Below, in pieces: positions 34,817 through 44,551 of a stretch of 64,000 nucleotides of DNA. Numbering within the stretch: the stretch's first letter is position 1; each line of letters starts with the position of its first letter. The translations under genes and the position numbers were made by a program. A model generated the notes under the pieces. It had not been told where the DNA came from and made no database searches. It saw only the letters and a program-made list of their open reading frames with translations. Origin of the DNA: an uncultured Phycisphaerales bacterium (lineage in GTDB: Bacteria > Planctomycetota > Phycisphaerae > Tepidisphaerales > Tepidisphaeraceae); NCBI GenBank assembly GCA_903871935.1, contig CAIQIQ010000011.1, forward strand, positions 1 to 64,000, read 5' to 3'.

Positions 34817-36277
34817 TTATCCGGGCAGATCCGGTTTGGCTGAAGGGAGCCCCAGTGTGCGCGCATACTTGCCCAGCAGCGCCAGCAGCGCTCGTTCGGT
34901 TTCCTCCTTGATCCCGCGCGGATGGTGGGTGGCGAGGATACTAAGGACTTTGTCGCGTGCGCGGTCAAGAATGGGTCGGCCGCCAGCGCCGAGCCAGCTC
35001 TCGTAGACTGCGCCGTTGAAGAGTTCGGGGAGCCAGAGTTCCTGGCGGAAGTGCTCATGGGTGTGGGGGTGGCCGAGAAACTGTCCGCCGATGCCGACCT
35101 CTTTGATCACATCAAAAGCGAGCGTCTCCTGATTGACCTCAAAGCCGCGAGCCACCCGCTTCATGCCCTCCAGGAATTCGTTTTCGATGACCATCAGGGC
35201 TGGGTCGTACACCTCGTCGATGCTGAAGATGCCGAAATGCCAGTGGACCTTGCCGAGCATCGCCAGTTGCATCGCGACCTCGAAGCCCTTGTTCAGGCCG
35301 CACTCGATGTCGGCGGCCTTGGCGGTGGTGCCGTGGCCGAGGCTCCCTTCGTCCAGGGCGCCCAGGTGGCGGGCGATCTGCGAAAGGGCGGCGGAGCAGA
35401 GCACCAGCTCGGGCCGGCCGTAGGGCAGGGCGCCAGTGCGCATATCCAGGGGGCTAATGCCGGTATGCAGATACAGGCCGCGGTCGCCGTAGAAGACCTT
35501 GTGCAGCAGGGACAGTGCGAACATTTCGGCCAATCCCAGGCTGATGGCTCCGGCGAGTGTGACCGGCGCGGTCCCTCCGGCCGAGATCAGATTGCCAATG
35601 GTCATCCGGTAGCCGTGCTCGACGAACCACTCAAACTGCTGGGCCTCGGCACGGGCGTAATGCAGCGGGCTGATGAGATAGTTCTCGGCCCGGAAGAACC
35701 GCTTGACGCCACCCTGAGTGGGCTCCATCGCGGCGACGGTTTCGACAAACTCGGCGATGTATGGGCACAGCCGGGCATCCATGATCGTATAGGAGTTGGA
35801 GATCTTGTTTTGGGCATATCGCCAGGAGATGAACCTCATCCACAGCGGCTGCAGAAGCGCCGGCACGTCGCCGGGTGTGCCTACAGAACCGATGCCGTCA
35901 ATATTAGGGATCGCATCGGCGATGCGGGTCAGGTCTGCACAGGAGCGGACCGTGTGGCGCTTGATCTTGCCATCCGCGGGGTCCAGCCAGCGCAAAGGAT
36001 AACAACCAACCGAGCCGGAAATCCGGCGCTCGTCCATGACCTGCAGTGGGGCTGGGGGCTGCTGGCGCTCGGCCTGGAGATGGCCTTCTATGACGCTTCG
36101 AGGAAGTGACAGGTGTGCATCGCCATCCCACCTGGCTCCCGCATCTGCCAGGCGCTGGCAGATCATCGGGCTTTCGATCTTCATCCCGATTTCATCAAGG
36201 ATGCGGATCGCCTGGTCGACGATGGCCTCAATCTCGCGAACACTAAGACACTGAATACCCGCCGGTTGAATGCGCAT
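34817..36277 (-). CDS. MttB-like trimethylamine/glycine-betaine methyltransferase family
   Basis: A 486-residue cytoplasmic TIM barrel. 'REIEAIVDQAIRILDEIGMKIESP' and later 'GIGGQFLGHPHTHEHFRQELWLPEL' are MttB-family signatures. The frame is continuous, without an in-frame TAG, so no pyrrolysine is used; these non-Pyl relatives (MtgB-type) demethylate quaternary amines such as glycine betaine by handing the methyl to a corrinoid protein. No corrinoid protein or reactivase gene is close, so partner and substrate are unknown. ATG 36277 is chosen over the frame start at 36358, whose extra residues look unrelated. Confidence 0.85.
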   Translation of the reverse strand: MRIQPAGIQCLSVREIEAIVDQAIRILDEIGMKIESPMICQRLADAGARWDGDAHLSLPRSVIEGHLQAERQQPPAPLQVMDERRISGSVGCYPLRWLDPADGKIKRHTVRSCADLTRIADAIPNIDGIGSVGTPGDVPALLQPLWMRFISWRYAQNKISNSYTIMDARLCPYIAEFVETVAAMEPTQGGVKRFFRAENYLISPLHYARAEAQQFEWFVEHGYRMTIGNLISAGGTAPVTLAGAISLGLAEMFALSLLHKVFYGDRGLYLHTGISPLDMRTGALPYGRPELVLCSAALSQIARHLGALDEGSLGHGTTAKAADIECGLNKGFEVAMQLAMLGKVHWHFGIFSIDEVYDPALMVIENEFLEGMKRVARGFEVNQETLAFDVIKEVGIGGQFLGHPHTHEHFRQELWLPELFNGAVYESWLGAGGRPILDRARDKVLSILATHHPRGIKEETERALLALLGKYARTLGLPSAKPDLPG

Positions 36278-36374
36278 GAACGCATTGTAGCTAATGCCAG
36301 GCTGTAGCGGGAAGTGGACCCCACCGCGACCGCCGCAACGCCGCGCCCGCCTTCTCACTTGACTGTCCTGTGCG

Positions 36375-37337
36375 ATGGCCGATCATTGGACAGAACATGA
36401 CGGCTCGACGCATGCGGGAGGTACCGGAGCAGTGACACACTGGCTCCTCTTTCACTTGGCCAGTGGCGATGCCCTATGGTCAGCGGCCGCCCTCATGGCG
36501 CTAGCCGTGATGGTGTTCATTTGGAGCAAAGGGCACTGGGGGCGGACAATTGGGATTGCCCTTGTCGTGATCGCCTCGCTTGCATGGTGGGGCTCGGGCA
36601 CGCCAACGCCAACGGCGCTGCTTCTGGTTGCCATCGTTGTCCTGATCGCGTGGCTGGGTGTGGAACTCAAACTGTTGCCCGATGGGAAGTCGGCCACAGC
36701 ACTCTGCCGCGTGGCCATGCTGATCGTCGTCGGCATGGTTGTCGTTGTCGAACTCCCATGGCACCTCGCTCCGAGCCTGACGTGGAATGGCATGGGCACC
36801 ATATACGTCGTGGGCGATTCGGTCAGTGCGGGCCTGGGTCACCCGGAGATACTGCCGTGGCCGCAAGTGCTGGCCCAGATCCGAGGTCTGCAAGTCAGAA
36901 ACCTGGCCATCGCTGGAGCAACGGCAAAGTCGGCCTTCAGAGAGCTTGGAGGCATCGACGGCCAGGGGCTCGTGATCGTTGAGATCGGCGGGAATGACAT
37001 GTTTGGCGGCTCCACGCCCGAGCAGTTTGCCGAGGATCTTGAACGGTTGCTCACTGAAGTCCTTCGTACCGGTAATCCTGTGGTGATGCTGGAATTACCG
37101 GTATGGCCCGGTGGGCGGCCATATGCCCGGGTCCAGCGTCAAGTGGCCAGCCGCCTGCGCGTCGCCATGATCCCCAAACGCGGCTGGGCGGTGGTCGCCT
37201 CGGGCGAAGGTCATACGCTGGATAATGTCCACCTGAGCGGCGAGGGCCACAAGGCGATGGCCGCGTTTGTCGGCCAGCAGATATCGGCATGGATCGCCCC
37301 TGACCAGCAGAATACGAGCCGACCGGCGCAGCCCTGA
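36375..37337 (+). CDS. Membrane-anchored SGNH hydrolase
   Basis: A 320-residue protein. Residues about 33-128 contain three or four membrane helices. The C-terminal half is an SGNH hydrolase: 'YVVGDSVSAG' (Ser149), 'EIGGNDMF' (Asn207) and 'TLDNVHLSGEG' (Asp283, His286) give the catalytic set. It likely deacylates lipid, sugar or peptidoglycan at the membrane, on the outer side if the helices are even in number. It is divergent from the MttB-like gene and convergent with gcvT. Confidence 0.85.
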   Translation: MADHWTEHDGSTHAGGTGAVTHWLLFHLASGDALWSAAALMALAVMVFIWSKGHWGRTIGIALVVIASLAWWGSGTPTPTALLLVAIVVLIAWLGVELKLLPDGKSATALCRVAMLIVVGMVVVVELPWHLAPSLTWNGMGTIYVVGDSVSAGLGHPEILPWPQVLAQIRGLQVRNLAIAGATAKSAFRELGGIDGQGLVIVEIGGNDMFGGSTPEQFAEDLERLLTEVLRTGNPVVMLELPVWPGGRPYARVQRQVASRLRVAMIPKRGWAVVASGEGHTLDNVHLSGEGHKAMAAFVGQQISAWIAPDQQNTSRPAQP

Positions 37338-37366
37338 GTCAGTCCGGGAACGTCAAAAGAGGTCTT

Positions 37367-38470
37367 TTACGCCATCACGCGCCGGTAGAAGGGCAACTTC
37401 GTCACCGTCGCGGGCGTCCTCTCGCTCTTGAGGTCCACGGCAAGCTTTGTGCCGGGCGCTGCCAGGGCGGCATCGACATATGCCATCGCGATACTCTTAT
37501 CGACGGTTGGACCATAGGTGCCACTGGTGATCTCGCCAACTGGTGCATCACCATTCAATACGGCATACCCTTGCCGGGCGATGCGTTTGCCATCGAGTAC
37601 CAACCCGACCAGTTTGCGTTTGGGACCGTCGGCCGCGATCTTGCGCAGGGCTTCTACGCCTATGAACTCCTTGGTCAAGTCTACGGCCCAACTCAGGCCG
37701 GCCGAGATCGGATCGATATTTTCCGTCAACTCATGCCCATACAAGGGCAGCCCGGCTTCAAGGCGCAGCGTATCCCGCGCCCCCAGGCCGGCCACCTGGA
37801 TCGTGGCATCAGCATCGCCGACTCTTCCACCGATCAGTTTCATCGCCATGCCCGCCATCTTCGCCGGAAGAATGATCTCCAGCCCATCTTCGCCGGTGTA
37901 ACCCGACCGGAACACGGTGAACTTGATGAACATCATGCTTGTGGTCACAAAGCAATGACGCTTGAGCGTCTTCACATCACCCGGCATCACTGACCCAATG
38001 CGCTCCAGCACCTTGGGGCCTTGAATCGCAATCATGGCCGTGCCTTCGGTCTGATCGGCAATGTCCAGATCGAGATCGAGCTTGCGCCGCAACGCGGTGA
38101 GGTGGGCAAACACCTTCTCGCGATTGGAGGCGTTGCAGATGAGGATCCAGTTCTTCGAGTCGCGCGAGATGATCACATCATCGCGAACGCCGCCGGCCTC
38201 GTTGCAGAGCAGACTGTAGCGCGACTGCCCTACCGCCTGGTCAGCGACCTTCCGCGTCAAGGCACGATCGAGGAACTCGGCGACGGGTCGGCCGGTCAGA
38301 TGAATGCGCCCCATGTGCGAGACATCGAAGATGCTGCCGGAGGCGCGGCATTGCTTGTGCTCTTCGATGATTCCTCGCTTGTACGCGATGGGCATATCCC
38401 AGCCGGCAAACTCGACCATCTTCGCGCCCAGCGAGACGTGGAAGTCATAGAACGGCGTGCGTTTTGCCAT
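37367..38470 (-). CDS. gcvT: Aminomethyltransferase GcvT (T protein)
   Basis: A 367-residue protein of full family length. 'FYDFHVSLGAKMVEFAGWDMPI', 'FDVSHMGRI', 'YSLLCNEAGGVRDDVI', 'RSGYTGEDGLEI', and 'LEAGLPLYGHEL' mark GcvT. It moves the methylene of glycine to tetrahydrofolate. Together with gcvH-gcvPA at 26484-28201 it forms the glycine-cleavage system, but in a separate locus. An upstream small membrane-protein gene ends 33 bp before it. Confidence 0.95.
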   Translation of the reverse strand: MAKRTPFYDFHVSLGAKMVEFAGWDMPIAYKRGIIEEHKQCRASGSIFDVSHMGRIHLTGRPVAEFLDRALTRKVADQAVGQSRYSLLCNEAGGVRDDVIISRDSKNWILICNASNREKVFAHLTALRRKLDLDLDIADQTEGTAMIAIQGPKVLERIGSVMPGDVKTLKRHCFVTTSMMFIKFTVFRSGYTGEDGLEIILPAKMAGMAMKLIGGRVGDADATIQVAGLGARDTLRLEAGLPLYGHELTENIDPISAGLSWAVDLTKEFIGVEALRKIAADGPKRKLVGLVLDGKRIARQGYAVLNGDAPVGEITSGTYGPTVDKSIAMAYVDAALAAPGTKLAVDLKSERTPATVTKLPFYRRVMA

Positions 38471-38503
38471 AGGCCAACTGTTATCGCCGCAACCGAGATA
38501 GCG

Positions 38504-38848
38504 TCAAGGTCCGTCAGCTTGATACCGTCTGCGCACCGGCCCCAGATGCAGCAGCCCCGCCGCGAGGAGATTGAACGCCGCCACCGCCAGCAGGATCACC
38601 GCGGCCCGAATCCAGGGCTCCTGCTCTTCCATCCGCGTTTGGGCGAGCAGGTACGTCGTGCGGACCCATTCCAGGGCGCCCAGCGCCAGAAGCACCTGCA
38701 CCACCACCCGCATCCACGGCCGGCGAATCCAGAGCAGGCCCATCATCGCCAGACTCACTGCCACAAGCACCAAACTCCCCGCTCGCAGGCAGTGCGCTGC
38801 CATCAGGAGGAAGCAGAGCGATGCCGGCAATATGAACAGGACCACCAT
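38504..38848 (-). CDS. Small membrane protein
   Basis: A 114-residue protein with four hydrophobic helices (about 2-20, 26-41, 47-66 and 81-100). Not recognised. AAGGTG before the ATG supports the start. It lies 33 bp upstream of gcvT on the same strand and could be co-transcribed. It also overlaps an antisense frame that I do not consider coding. Confidence 0.6.
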   Translation of the reverse strand: MVVLFILPASLCFLLMAAHCLRAGSLVLVAVSLAMMGLLWIRRPWMRVVVQVLLALGALEWVRTTYLLAQTRMEEQEPWIRAAVILLAVAAFNLLAAGLLHLGPVRRRYQADGP

Positions 38849-39003
38849 ATCTTTTCACCTTGTGAAGAAGCATAGCGTCTTCATCCGCAACCCCGCTTTG
38901 ATACAGGTCAAGCCGAAGGTGCCCACATTGACGATCGGCCGCACCATGCCTAGTCTTAGACGTACTTGAGATAGAGTCGCAATTAGAGGAGTATGAGGAC
39001 GAT

Positions 39004-39342
39004 ATGGCTATTCTGTTGAGTGAACGAGCGGCCGAGGAGATCAAGGGGATCATCAAGCAGCAGGGCCTGCCTGAGGATGCCACTCGGCTGCGCGTGGGCG
39101 TCAAAGGCGGCGGTTGCAGCGGGTTCTCCTATGTGCTGGACCTGACAGAAGAGCACCTGGCCGAGTCGGATGAGGAGCTTGAAAGCCGCGGCATCAAGAT
39201 CGTCATCGACAACAAGAGCCTGATCTACCTCGAAGGCACGGAAATCGACTACAAGACCAACGGAATGATCGGCGGCGGCTTCGTTTTCAAGAATCCCAAC
39301 GCCACCAGCACCTGCGGTTGCGGAAGCAGCTTCAACGCGTGA
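39004..39342 (+). CDS. A-type iron-sulfur carrier (IscA/ErpA/HesB family)
   Basis: A 112-residue protein with the three cysteines of the A-type carriers: Cys38 ('GGGCSGFSY') and Cys104 and Cys106 ('STCGCGSSF'). These deliver Fe-S clusters to apo-proteins. The subtype cannot be told from the sequence alone. It is 15 bp upstream of the J-domain co-chaperone gene, a partial isc cluster; iscS, iscU and hscA are not seen here. Confidence 0.93.
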   Translation: MAILLSERAAEEIKGIIKQQGLPEDATRLRVGVKGGGCSGFSYVLDLTEEHLAESDEELESRGIKIVIDNKSLIYLEGTEIDYKTNGMIGGGFVFKNPNATSTCGCGSSFNA

Positions 39343-39357
39343 TAGTGTCGGGTTGTC

Positions 39358-39861
39358 ATGAGTGACGACCTCCACCAGGCAATTCGCGCCAACAACCATT
39401 TTGAACTATTTGGCCTGCCGGTTCAGTATCGACTGGACCGGCAGGTTCTTTCTGCGCGATACCTGGACCTGACCCGGGCAACGCACCCCGACTTCGCCGG
39501 AACTGACGCCGAGGCACAACTACAGGCGATGGAGCTTTCGGCTCGTGTGAACGAAGCCCACGCCGTACTGAACGATGACCTCCGCCGGGCGGAGTACCTG
39601 CTGCACCTTCAAGGCGGATCGATTGGGGATAAGGTTTCACCCGACTTGTTGGAGCGAATCTTCGAGATGCGAGAAGCGTTGAGCGTGGCCCTGTCATCGG
39701 GGGACAAGACCCGAGCGGCGTCCATTCGAGCCGAAGCCGCCGATTGGCTGGTGCAGGTGGTGAGCGAAGCCGGAATGTGCCTGGACAGCGGCAACCCCGG
39801 CCAGAAGGCACAGCAACTGCTGTCCGCCGCCCGTTATGTCCGGAAGATTGCGATGGGTTAG
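39358..39861 (+). CDS. hscB: HscB-type J-domain co-chaperone
   Basis: A 167-residue protein. 'HFELFGLPVQYRLDRQVLSARYLDLTRATHPDFAG' is the HscB J-domain with the HPD motif at 43-45, and the C-terminal half is the three-helix HscB oligomerisation domain ('VNEAHAVLNDDLRRAEYLL'). It works with the Hsp70 HscA to load Fe-S clusters from IscU. The pair with the A-type carrier upstream supports the assignment. Confidence 0.88.
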   Translation: MSDDLHQAIRANNHFELFGLPVQYRLDRQVLSARYLDLTRATHPDFAGTDAEAQLQAMELSARVNEAHAVLNDDLRRAEYLLHLQGGSIGDKVSPDLLERIFEMREALSVALSSGDKTRAASIRAEAADWLVQVVSEAGMCLDSGNPGQKAQQLLSAARYVRKIAMG

Positions 39862-40025
39862 GCGCGGCGCGGAGCAAGTCCCCCGCCGATATCTCGTCTG
39901 CAGGTTGCGTTCGCGGTGGTTTAGCGCTTGCGTGCGATCGAAAGCCGTAGTCGCGTCGCAGATCCTGCCATTTGGCGTAGCCGCATGCTTGGCCCGCTAT
40001 TCTGTCGGTGGTACGCTCAGAAGCC

Positions 40026-40502
40026 ATGGTGGAGATATGCTACCGTCGGGCTGGCATGGAGAACCTGGAGACGCTGGCCGATCTGCGCTGCCTCTTCATC
40101 GAGGAAGGGACGGGCAAGCCGGTGGATCTACAGATGCGCTCGGCGATTCGAGAGGCATATGCATCGATGATGGGGGATGGGCGTGCCGTCGCGTGGCTGG
40201 CGTTTGAGAGAGCAGCGGCAAAAGACGCGGTGGGCACCGGGACGCTGGTCTTCTGGCAGCGCATTCCTGGGCCTCACTCCCCTACCGGGCGCTATGCATA
40301 CATCATGAACATGTACACCCGGCCGGAGTTTCGCCGGCGCGGGATAGCCAGTGCGATCATTGAGCGCCTGGTCGAGGCAGTGAAGGATGCAGGGCTGACT
40401 CGCGTGGCGCTGCACACGCTGCCGGCCGCGGCGGATGTCTACCTCAAGGCCGGGTTTGTGCGGACCGACAATGAGATGGCGCTGCGGTGGCAGTCGCTCT
40501 GA
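40026..40502 (+). CDS. GNAT-family N-acetyltransferase
   Basis: About 158 residues. The acetyl-CoA site reads 'RPEFRRRGIASAIIERLVE' (the 'Q/RxxGxA' loop), preceded by a 'NMYTRPEF' strand and followed by 'LHTLPAAADVYLKAGFVR'. The substrate is unknown. ATG 40026 is chosen; a GTG at 40008 is an alternative. No operon partner. Confidence 0.85.
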   Translation: MVEICYRRAGMENLETLADLRCLFIEEGTGKPVDLQMRSAIREAYASMMGDGRAVAWLAFERAAAKDAVGTGTLVFWQRIPGPHSPTGRYAYIMNMYTRPEFRRRGIASAIIERLVEAVKDAGLTRVALHTLPAAADVYLKAGFVRTDNEMALRWQSL

Positions 40503-40515
40503 GGTAAAGCAATTC

Positions 40516-41175
40516 CTACAGGAGCGCCTGGATATGGGGCGTCATCGCCCTGGCCCAGAGTTCGTAAGCGGCGGGAGAGAGGTGGAGATAGTCGGGGGAT
40601 AGCTCCTGGGGCAACTTGCCGCCGTCGCGGAGAAAAACGGGAGAATAGTCCACGTAGTGAATCGTACTTCCATCATGGAGTTTGGAAATGATGCCGTTCA
40701 CAATGGCGATCTCCTTGCGGAAGTGGGTATTGGGTTCGGCATCGCGAGGGAAGACCCCAAGCAGAAGAACCTTGGTGGCCGGCAACTTCTGGCGGACCTT
40801 CTGGACGACGAGTTTGACGCCCTCAGCAGTGTCTTTGCCGGTATGGCCGGCATTGCCGAGGTTGTTGGTGCCGATCAGGAGGACCAGAGCTTTCGGGCTG
40901 ATGCCATCGAGAGCGCCGTTCTCGATGCGCCACAGCAGGTGGGAGGTTTCATCGCCGCCAATGCCGGTGTTGAGCGGACGGAACTGCCCGAAGTACTTAT
41001 CCCACGCAGCTTTGCCGTCGCCACCCCAGCCTTGGGTGATGGAATCGCCGAAGAAAACCACCTGGGTATCGCGAAGAGAGTCGCGGCGCTTGAGCAGGTC
41101 CTGATGGCACTGGAGCCAGTCGGCCTTTGGCAGCCAATCCTTGTCCTGAATTTCGGCGATGCAGGGATGCGACAT
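40516..41175 (-). CDS. SGNH/PAF-acetylhydrolase-like esterase
   Basis: A 219-residue protein with 'FFGDSITQGW' (Ser45), 'IGTNN' (Asn104) and 'DYLHLS' (Asp195, His198). 'GIGGDETSHLLWRIENG' is close to platelet-activating-factor acetylhydrolase IB-type SGNH enzymes. No signal peptide, so it acts inside the cell or is exported in another way. It probably removes acetyl groups from sugars. Confidence 0.85.
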   Translation of the reverse strand: MSHPCIAEIQDKDWLPKADWLQCHQDLLKRRDSLRDTQVVFFGDSITQGWGGDGKAAWDKYFGQFRPLNTGIGGDETSHLLWRIENGALDGISPKALVLLIGTNNLGNAGHTGKDTAEGVKLVVQKVRQKLPATKVLLLGVFPRDAEPNTHFRKEIAIVNGIISKLHDGSTIHYVDYSPVFLRDGGKLPQELSPDYLHLSPAAYELWARAMTPHIQALL

Positions 41176-41243
41176 GCGGGTATAACTCCTTTGGGGGCCA
41201 GAGGGTATAAGATAGTCGTGTCCGCGGCAACAGAGGTGTCGCT

Positions 41244-44200
41244 ATGAGCCAAATGGCGCAACATCCGGCGTATCTGCAGGTCGAAGACCTGCTCGATGCG
41301 GTTGGGCAGCGGTACCGGGTGTTTGTGCTGGCGCGTGGAGGCATTTTGCTCTCAGCTCTGGCGGCCGGGGCGACGGTGGTCGCAGCGCTTCTGGCGGGAC
41401 TTGCCGGACCGGGCGTGTTATCGGCGATGGTAATGGGGTTGTATGTGCTCACACTGCTGGCCGGGGCGATCTGGTGGGTAGTTCGGCCGCTGATTATGCG
41501 GCCCCGGCCATTGGCGATGGCGCGGATGATCGAAAACCGAGTGACGGGTGTACATAACGGACTCACGAATGTAGTGCTCCTTGCACAAGCCGATGACCTG
41601 ACGCAAAACCCGTGGATGGGAGAAGTATTCTCCGAGGTGGCGACCAACGTGACCCAGCGGCCGGTCGCGGACGCGGTCCGGTATAAGGACTTGCGCCGGC
41701 CGGCCCTGGTTTCATGGGGGATCGCCCTGCCGCTGCTGGTGATCGGCATGATCTTCGCGCCGCGTATCAGCCAGGGGTTTGGGCAGATGCTGCGGCCGCG
41801 CGACTTTGTGCCGATCCTGCAGAACGTGCAGATCGTCGATGTGCTCCCCGGGGATACGACGGTGATCAAGGGGAGATCGCTGGAGGTTTCGGCGGCAACA
41901 AAGGGCGAGGGGGACTACAACGGCTTGGTGGTGTTTGAGGATGAGAGCCAGCCGCATGCCATGGCGGCCGCGGGAAGAGATGACAGCAGTCTGCGCCGAT
42001 TCACGTTTGTACGCAACCATGTGGATGACTCAACGCGCTACCGTGTGGAAGTCGGCGGAACGCAGAGCCGCTGGTATACCCTGACGGCGGTGCGGCAGGT
42101 GGCGATGACTTCGGTGACGATCACGGCGACACCGCCGGCATACACAAAGGTAAAGGGCACAACGCAGACGATCCCGGCAGCGGAGTTGACAACGCAGGCA
42201 CTGAGCTATCCGCAGGGAACCAAGCTTGAATTGGCCTTTGGGCTCGATGTGCCGGTGACAGCAGCAATGTTGCAGGCCGGTGATGGGGCGCCGGCGCCCA
42301 CGGCAATGTCGGAAACGGGTAAGCGATTTGCCGGCCAAGCGGTGCTGCAACAGGCATCCGGGTATTCGCTGCTGCTGACCGATGGCAGCGGGCAGATCAT
42401 CGCGAGGGTGCCCGAACAGCCGCTGCGGGTACAGTGCGTGATGGACGGCGCCCCGGCCGTGGAGATGGAATGGCCGGCCCAGGATGTGTCGGTAGCACCG
42501 GTGAAGGAACTGAGGATCAAGGCACGGCTCAAGGATGACTATGGATTGGGCGGCGCGAAGCTGCTGTGGTCCACCTCGGCCGATGAGCCGATGGCGTCGG
42601 CGGCAGAACGAATGTTTGCAGACAAACCTGCGGCGACCGAATTCACGGCAGTGCTGGCGCTGACGCCCGAGCAGTCGGCACATGGGAAGGCCGTCTGGGT
42701 GCAGGTGGAGGCCAGTGATAACCGCGATCTGCTGTCCATCTCGAATGAGCTGGGACCCCAGACGACACATGGAAAGCGCGTAGAGATCCGCTTCCGCGAC
42801 CCCGCCCAGATCGCCAAAGAAGATGCGCAGCGCGCGGATAAGCTGCACGAGCAGCTTCAGAAGATGCTCGCGCTGCAGAAAGATCTGCACGAGCGGACAC
42901 TCAAGGCCAGGAGCGACGATGTTGCCGCGATCACGGCAGTGCTGAACGGACAGTCCGATCTGAAAACGATGATGCTGAGCACCGCACAGACATTTGAGTT
43001 CGACGCAGCCAGCCGGATCGTGCAGAAGACCCTGCAGGTGCTGGCTGGCGGGCCGGCGAATGAGGCGGTGGAGTTTGCCCGGGCGCTCTCAGCGGAGAAG
43101 TCGGCGCCGGCACAAGCGAAACTGGCGGACAATCTGCAGGCCCGGCAACGGCGCGTGATCCAGACGCTGGAGAGTCTGTTGGCGATGCTCAAGGGGTCGG
43201 CGGAACTGAGCGAAGCGCCGGCCAAGAAGCGGGCTGGCGATATGGATAGCCCCGCCGAGGCGTTCAAGGCGCTGCAGGATGCCCTCAAGGAGTTCCAGAA
43301 GGAGGAGCAGCGCATCCTGGATCAGACCGCATCTCTGGCGAAAAAGCCGATCGACAACTTCGACGAGAACGACAGGAAGCTCCTGGAAGATCTCAAGATG
43401 GCACAGGAGAAGCTCGATGCCTTCATGCAGCAGAAGATCAACGACTTCTCCAATGTGGCCGAGCAGGACATGGCCAATGCATCGCTCCTGCGCGAATTGC
43501 TGGAGGTCTATACCGAAGTCACCATGGCCAAGGATGCGCTCAATGAGAAGGCGGTCGAAATCGCTGTCGCCGCCGAGGAAAACGGCCTGGAGCTGGCGAA
43601 AGAGATCAGCTCCAACCTGGAGAAGTGGCTGCTGGAGAAACCGGATCGGCAGAAGTGGACTCAGGAAGACCAGTTGCAGCGGACCGAGGCGCCGATGCCC
43701 GAACTTCCCACCGAACTGGAAGACATGATCGGCGACTTGATGGAACAGCAGGAGGACCTCTTCGATGAGATGGAAGATGCCAATGCCAACTGGCACGACT
43801 CGCCGGACAAAGGTGCCGGCTGGGATGCCGCCGATGGCCCGATCGACAGCATGAGCGCCAAGGGTGTTACCGGCAATACGCTGCCCAACAACAACGAAAT
43901 GGGCGGCCGCGCTGGCGAGGGCCGATCGGCCAAGAGCCAGGGCGAGATGGTCGAGGAAACCGCCACCGGCAAAGGTGGCAGGAACACCCCCACCCGCCTC
44001 GACCCGACCGCCTTCCAGCAGGGCCAGATCAAGGATACTTCTAAAGATCCCACCGGCGGCGCCACCGGCGGCGGAAAGCTCTCCGGCCAGGGCGGCGCGG
44101 GACTGGAAGGACCGGTTGGGCCGAAGATCAAGCAGCAGATGGATCGCCTGGCGCAAAAGCAGGCAGAACTGCGCAACTCGGCCGAAAGGCTAAACCTGCA

Positions 44201-44501
44201 GTACAAGGTCGGCGCCTACGACAACTTCAAACTGCTGGAGTCGGTGGCGATCATGCGGCGAATGGAATCAGACCTGAAGGCCAATCGCTATCAGAACGCC
44301 ATGCGGCGCAAAGACATCCTGCTCGATGCAATGGACAACTCGCGCACGCTGGTTGGCGGCCGCATCTCCGTGCAGCACGACACCACCCCGACCGGCAATC
44401 GCAAGCTGCAGCAGGAGATCAATGACGCGATGAAAGGCTCCATCCCCCCCGCCTGGGAAAGCGCCCTCAAAGAGTATTACCGCAAGCTGGGGCAGGAGTG
44501 A
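41244..44501 (+). CDS. Large membrane protein with coiled-coil region (DUF4175-like)
   Basis: A 1085-residue protein. Two hydrophobic hairpins at about residues 30-53 and 60-80 and another helix near 155-175 anchor it; then a beta-rich part to about 520, a long helical/coiled-coil region from about 530 to 830, and a low-complexity acidic/Gly-rich stretch ('GGATGGGKLSGQGGAGLEGP'). This matches the DUF4175/TIGR02302 layout. Function is unknown; such proteins occur beside MoxR-type ATPases or von Willebrand factor A genes in other bacteria, none of which is in view. It starts after a divergent SGNH gene. Confidence 0.8.
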   Translation: MSQMAQHPAYLQVEDLLDAVGQRYRVFVLARGGILLSALAAGATVVAALLAGLAGPGVLSAMVMGLYVLTLLAGAIWWVVRPLIMRPRPLAMARMIENRVTGVHNGLTNVVLLAQADDLTQNPWMGEVFSEVATNVTQRPVADAVRYKDLRRPALVSWGIALPLLVIGMIFAPRISQGFGQMLRPRDFVPILQNVQIVDVLPGDTTVIKGRSLEVSAATKGEGDYNGLVVFEDESQPHAMAAAGRDDSSLRRFTFVRNHVDDSTRYRVEVGGTQSRWYTLTAVRQVAMTSVTITATPPAYTKVKGTTQTIPAAELTTQALSYPQGTKLELAFGLDVPVTAAMLQAGDGAPAPTAMSETGKRFAGQAVLQQASGYSLLLTDGSGQIIARVPEQPLRVQCVMDGAPAVEMEWPAQDVSVAPVKELRIKARLKDDYGLGGAKLLWSTSADEPMASAAERMFADKPAATEFTAVLALTPEQSAHGKAVWVQVEASDNRDLLSISNELGPQTTHGKRVEIRFRDPAQIAKEDAQRADKLHEQLQKMLALQKDLHERTLKARSDDVAAITAVLNGQSDLKTMMLSTAQTFEFDAASRIVQKTLQVLAGGPANEAVEFARALSAEKSAPAQAKLADNLQARQRRVIQTLESLLAMLKGSAELSEAPAKKRAGDMDSPAEAFKALQDALKEFQKEEQRILDQTASLAKKPIDNFDENDRKLLEDLKMAQEKLDAFMQQKINDFSNVAEQDMANASLLRELLEVYTEVTMAKDALNEKAVEIAVAAEENGLELAKEISSNLEKWLLEKPDRQKWTQEDQLQRTEAPMPELPTELEDMIGDLMEQQEDLFDEMEDANANWHDSPDKGAGWDAADGPIDSMSAKGVTGNTLPNNNEMGGRAGEGRSAKSQGEMVEETATGKGGRNTPTRLDPTAFQQGQIKDTSKDPTGGATGGGKLSGQGGAGLEGPVGPKIKQQMDRLAQKQAELRNSAERLNLQYKVGAYDNFKLLESVAIMRRMESDLKANRYQNAMRRKDILLDAMDNSRTLVGGRISVQHDTTPTGNRKLQQEINDAMKGSIPPAWESALKEYYRKLGQE

Positions 44502-44551
44502 TCTGGATAATTCCTGTTGTATCTGCACATTCGTCGCAGTAAAGGTGAGGC

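Noticed and set aside
34817..36277. Pyrrolysine-containing methyltransferase
   Set aside because: The frame has no in-frame TAG, so a non-Pyl family member is more likely.
38514..39104. Minus-strand frame overlapping the small membrane protein and IscA
   Set aside because: Conflicts with two better-supported genes and has low-complexity composition.
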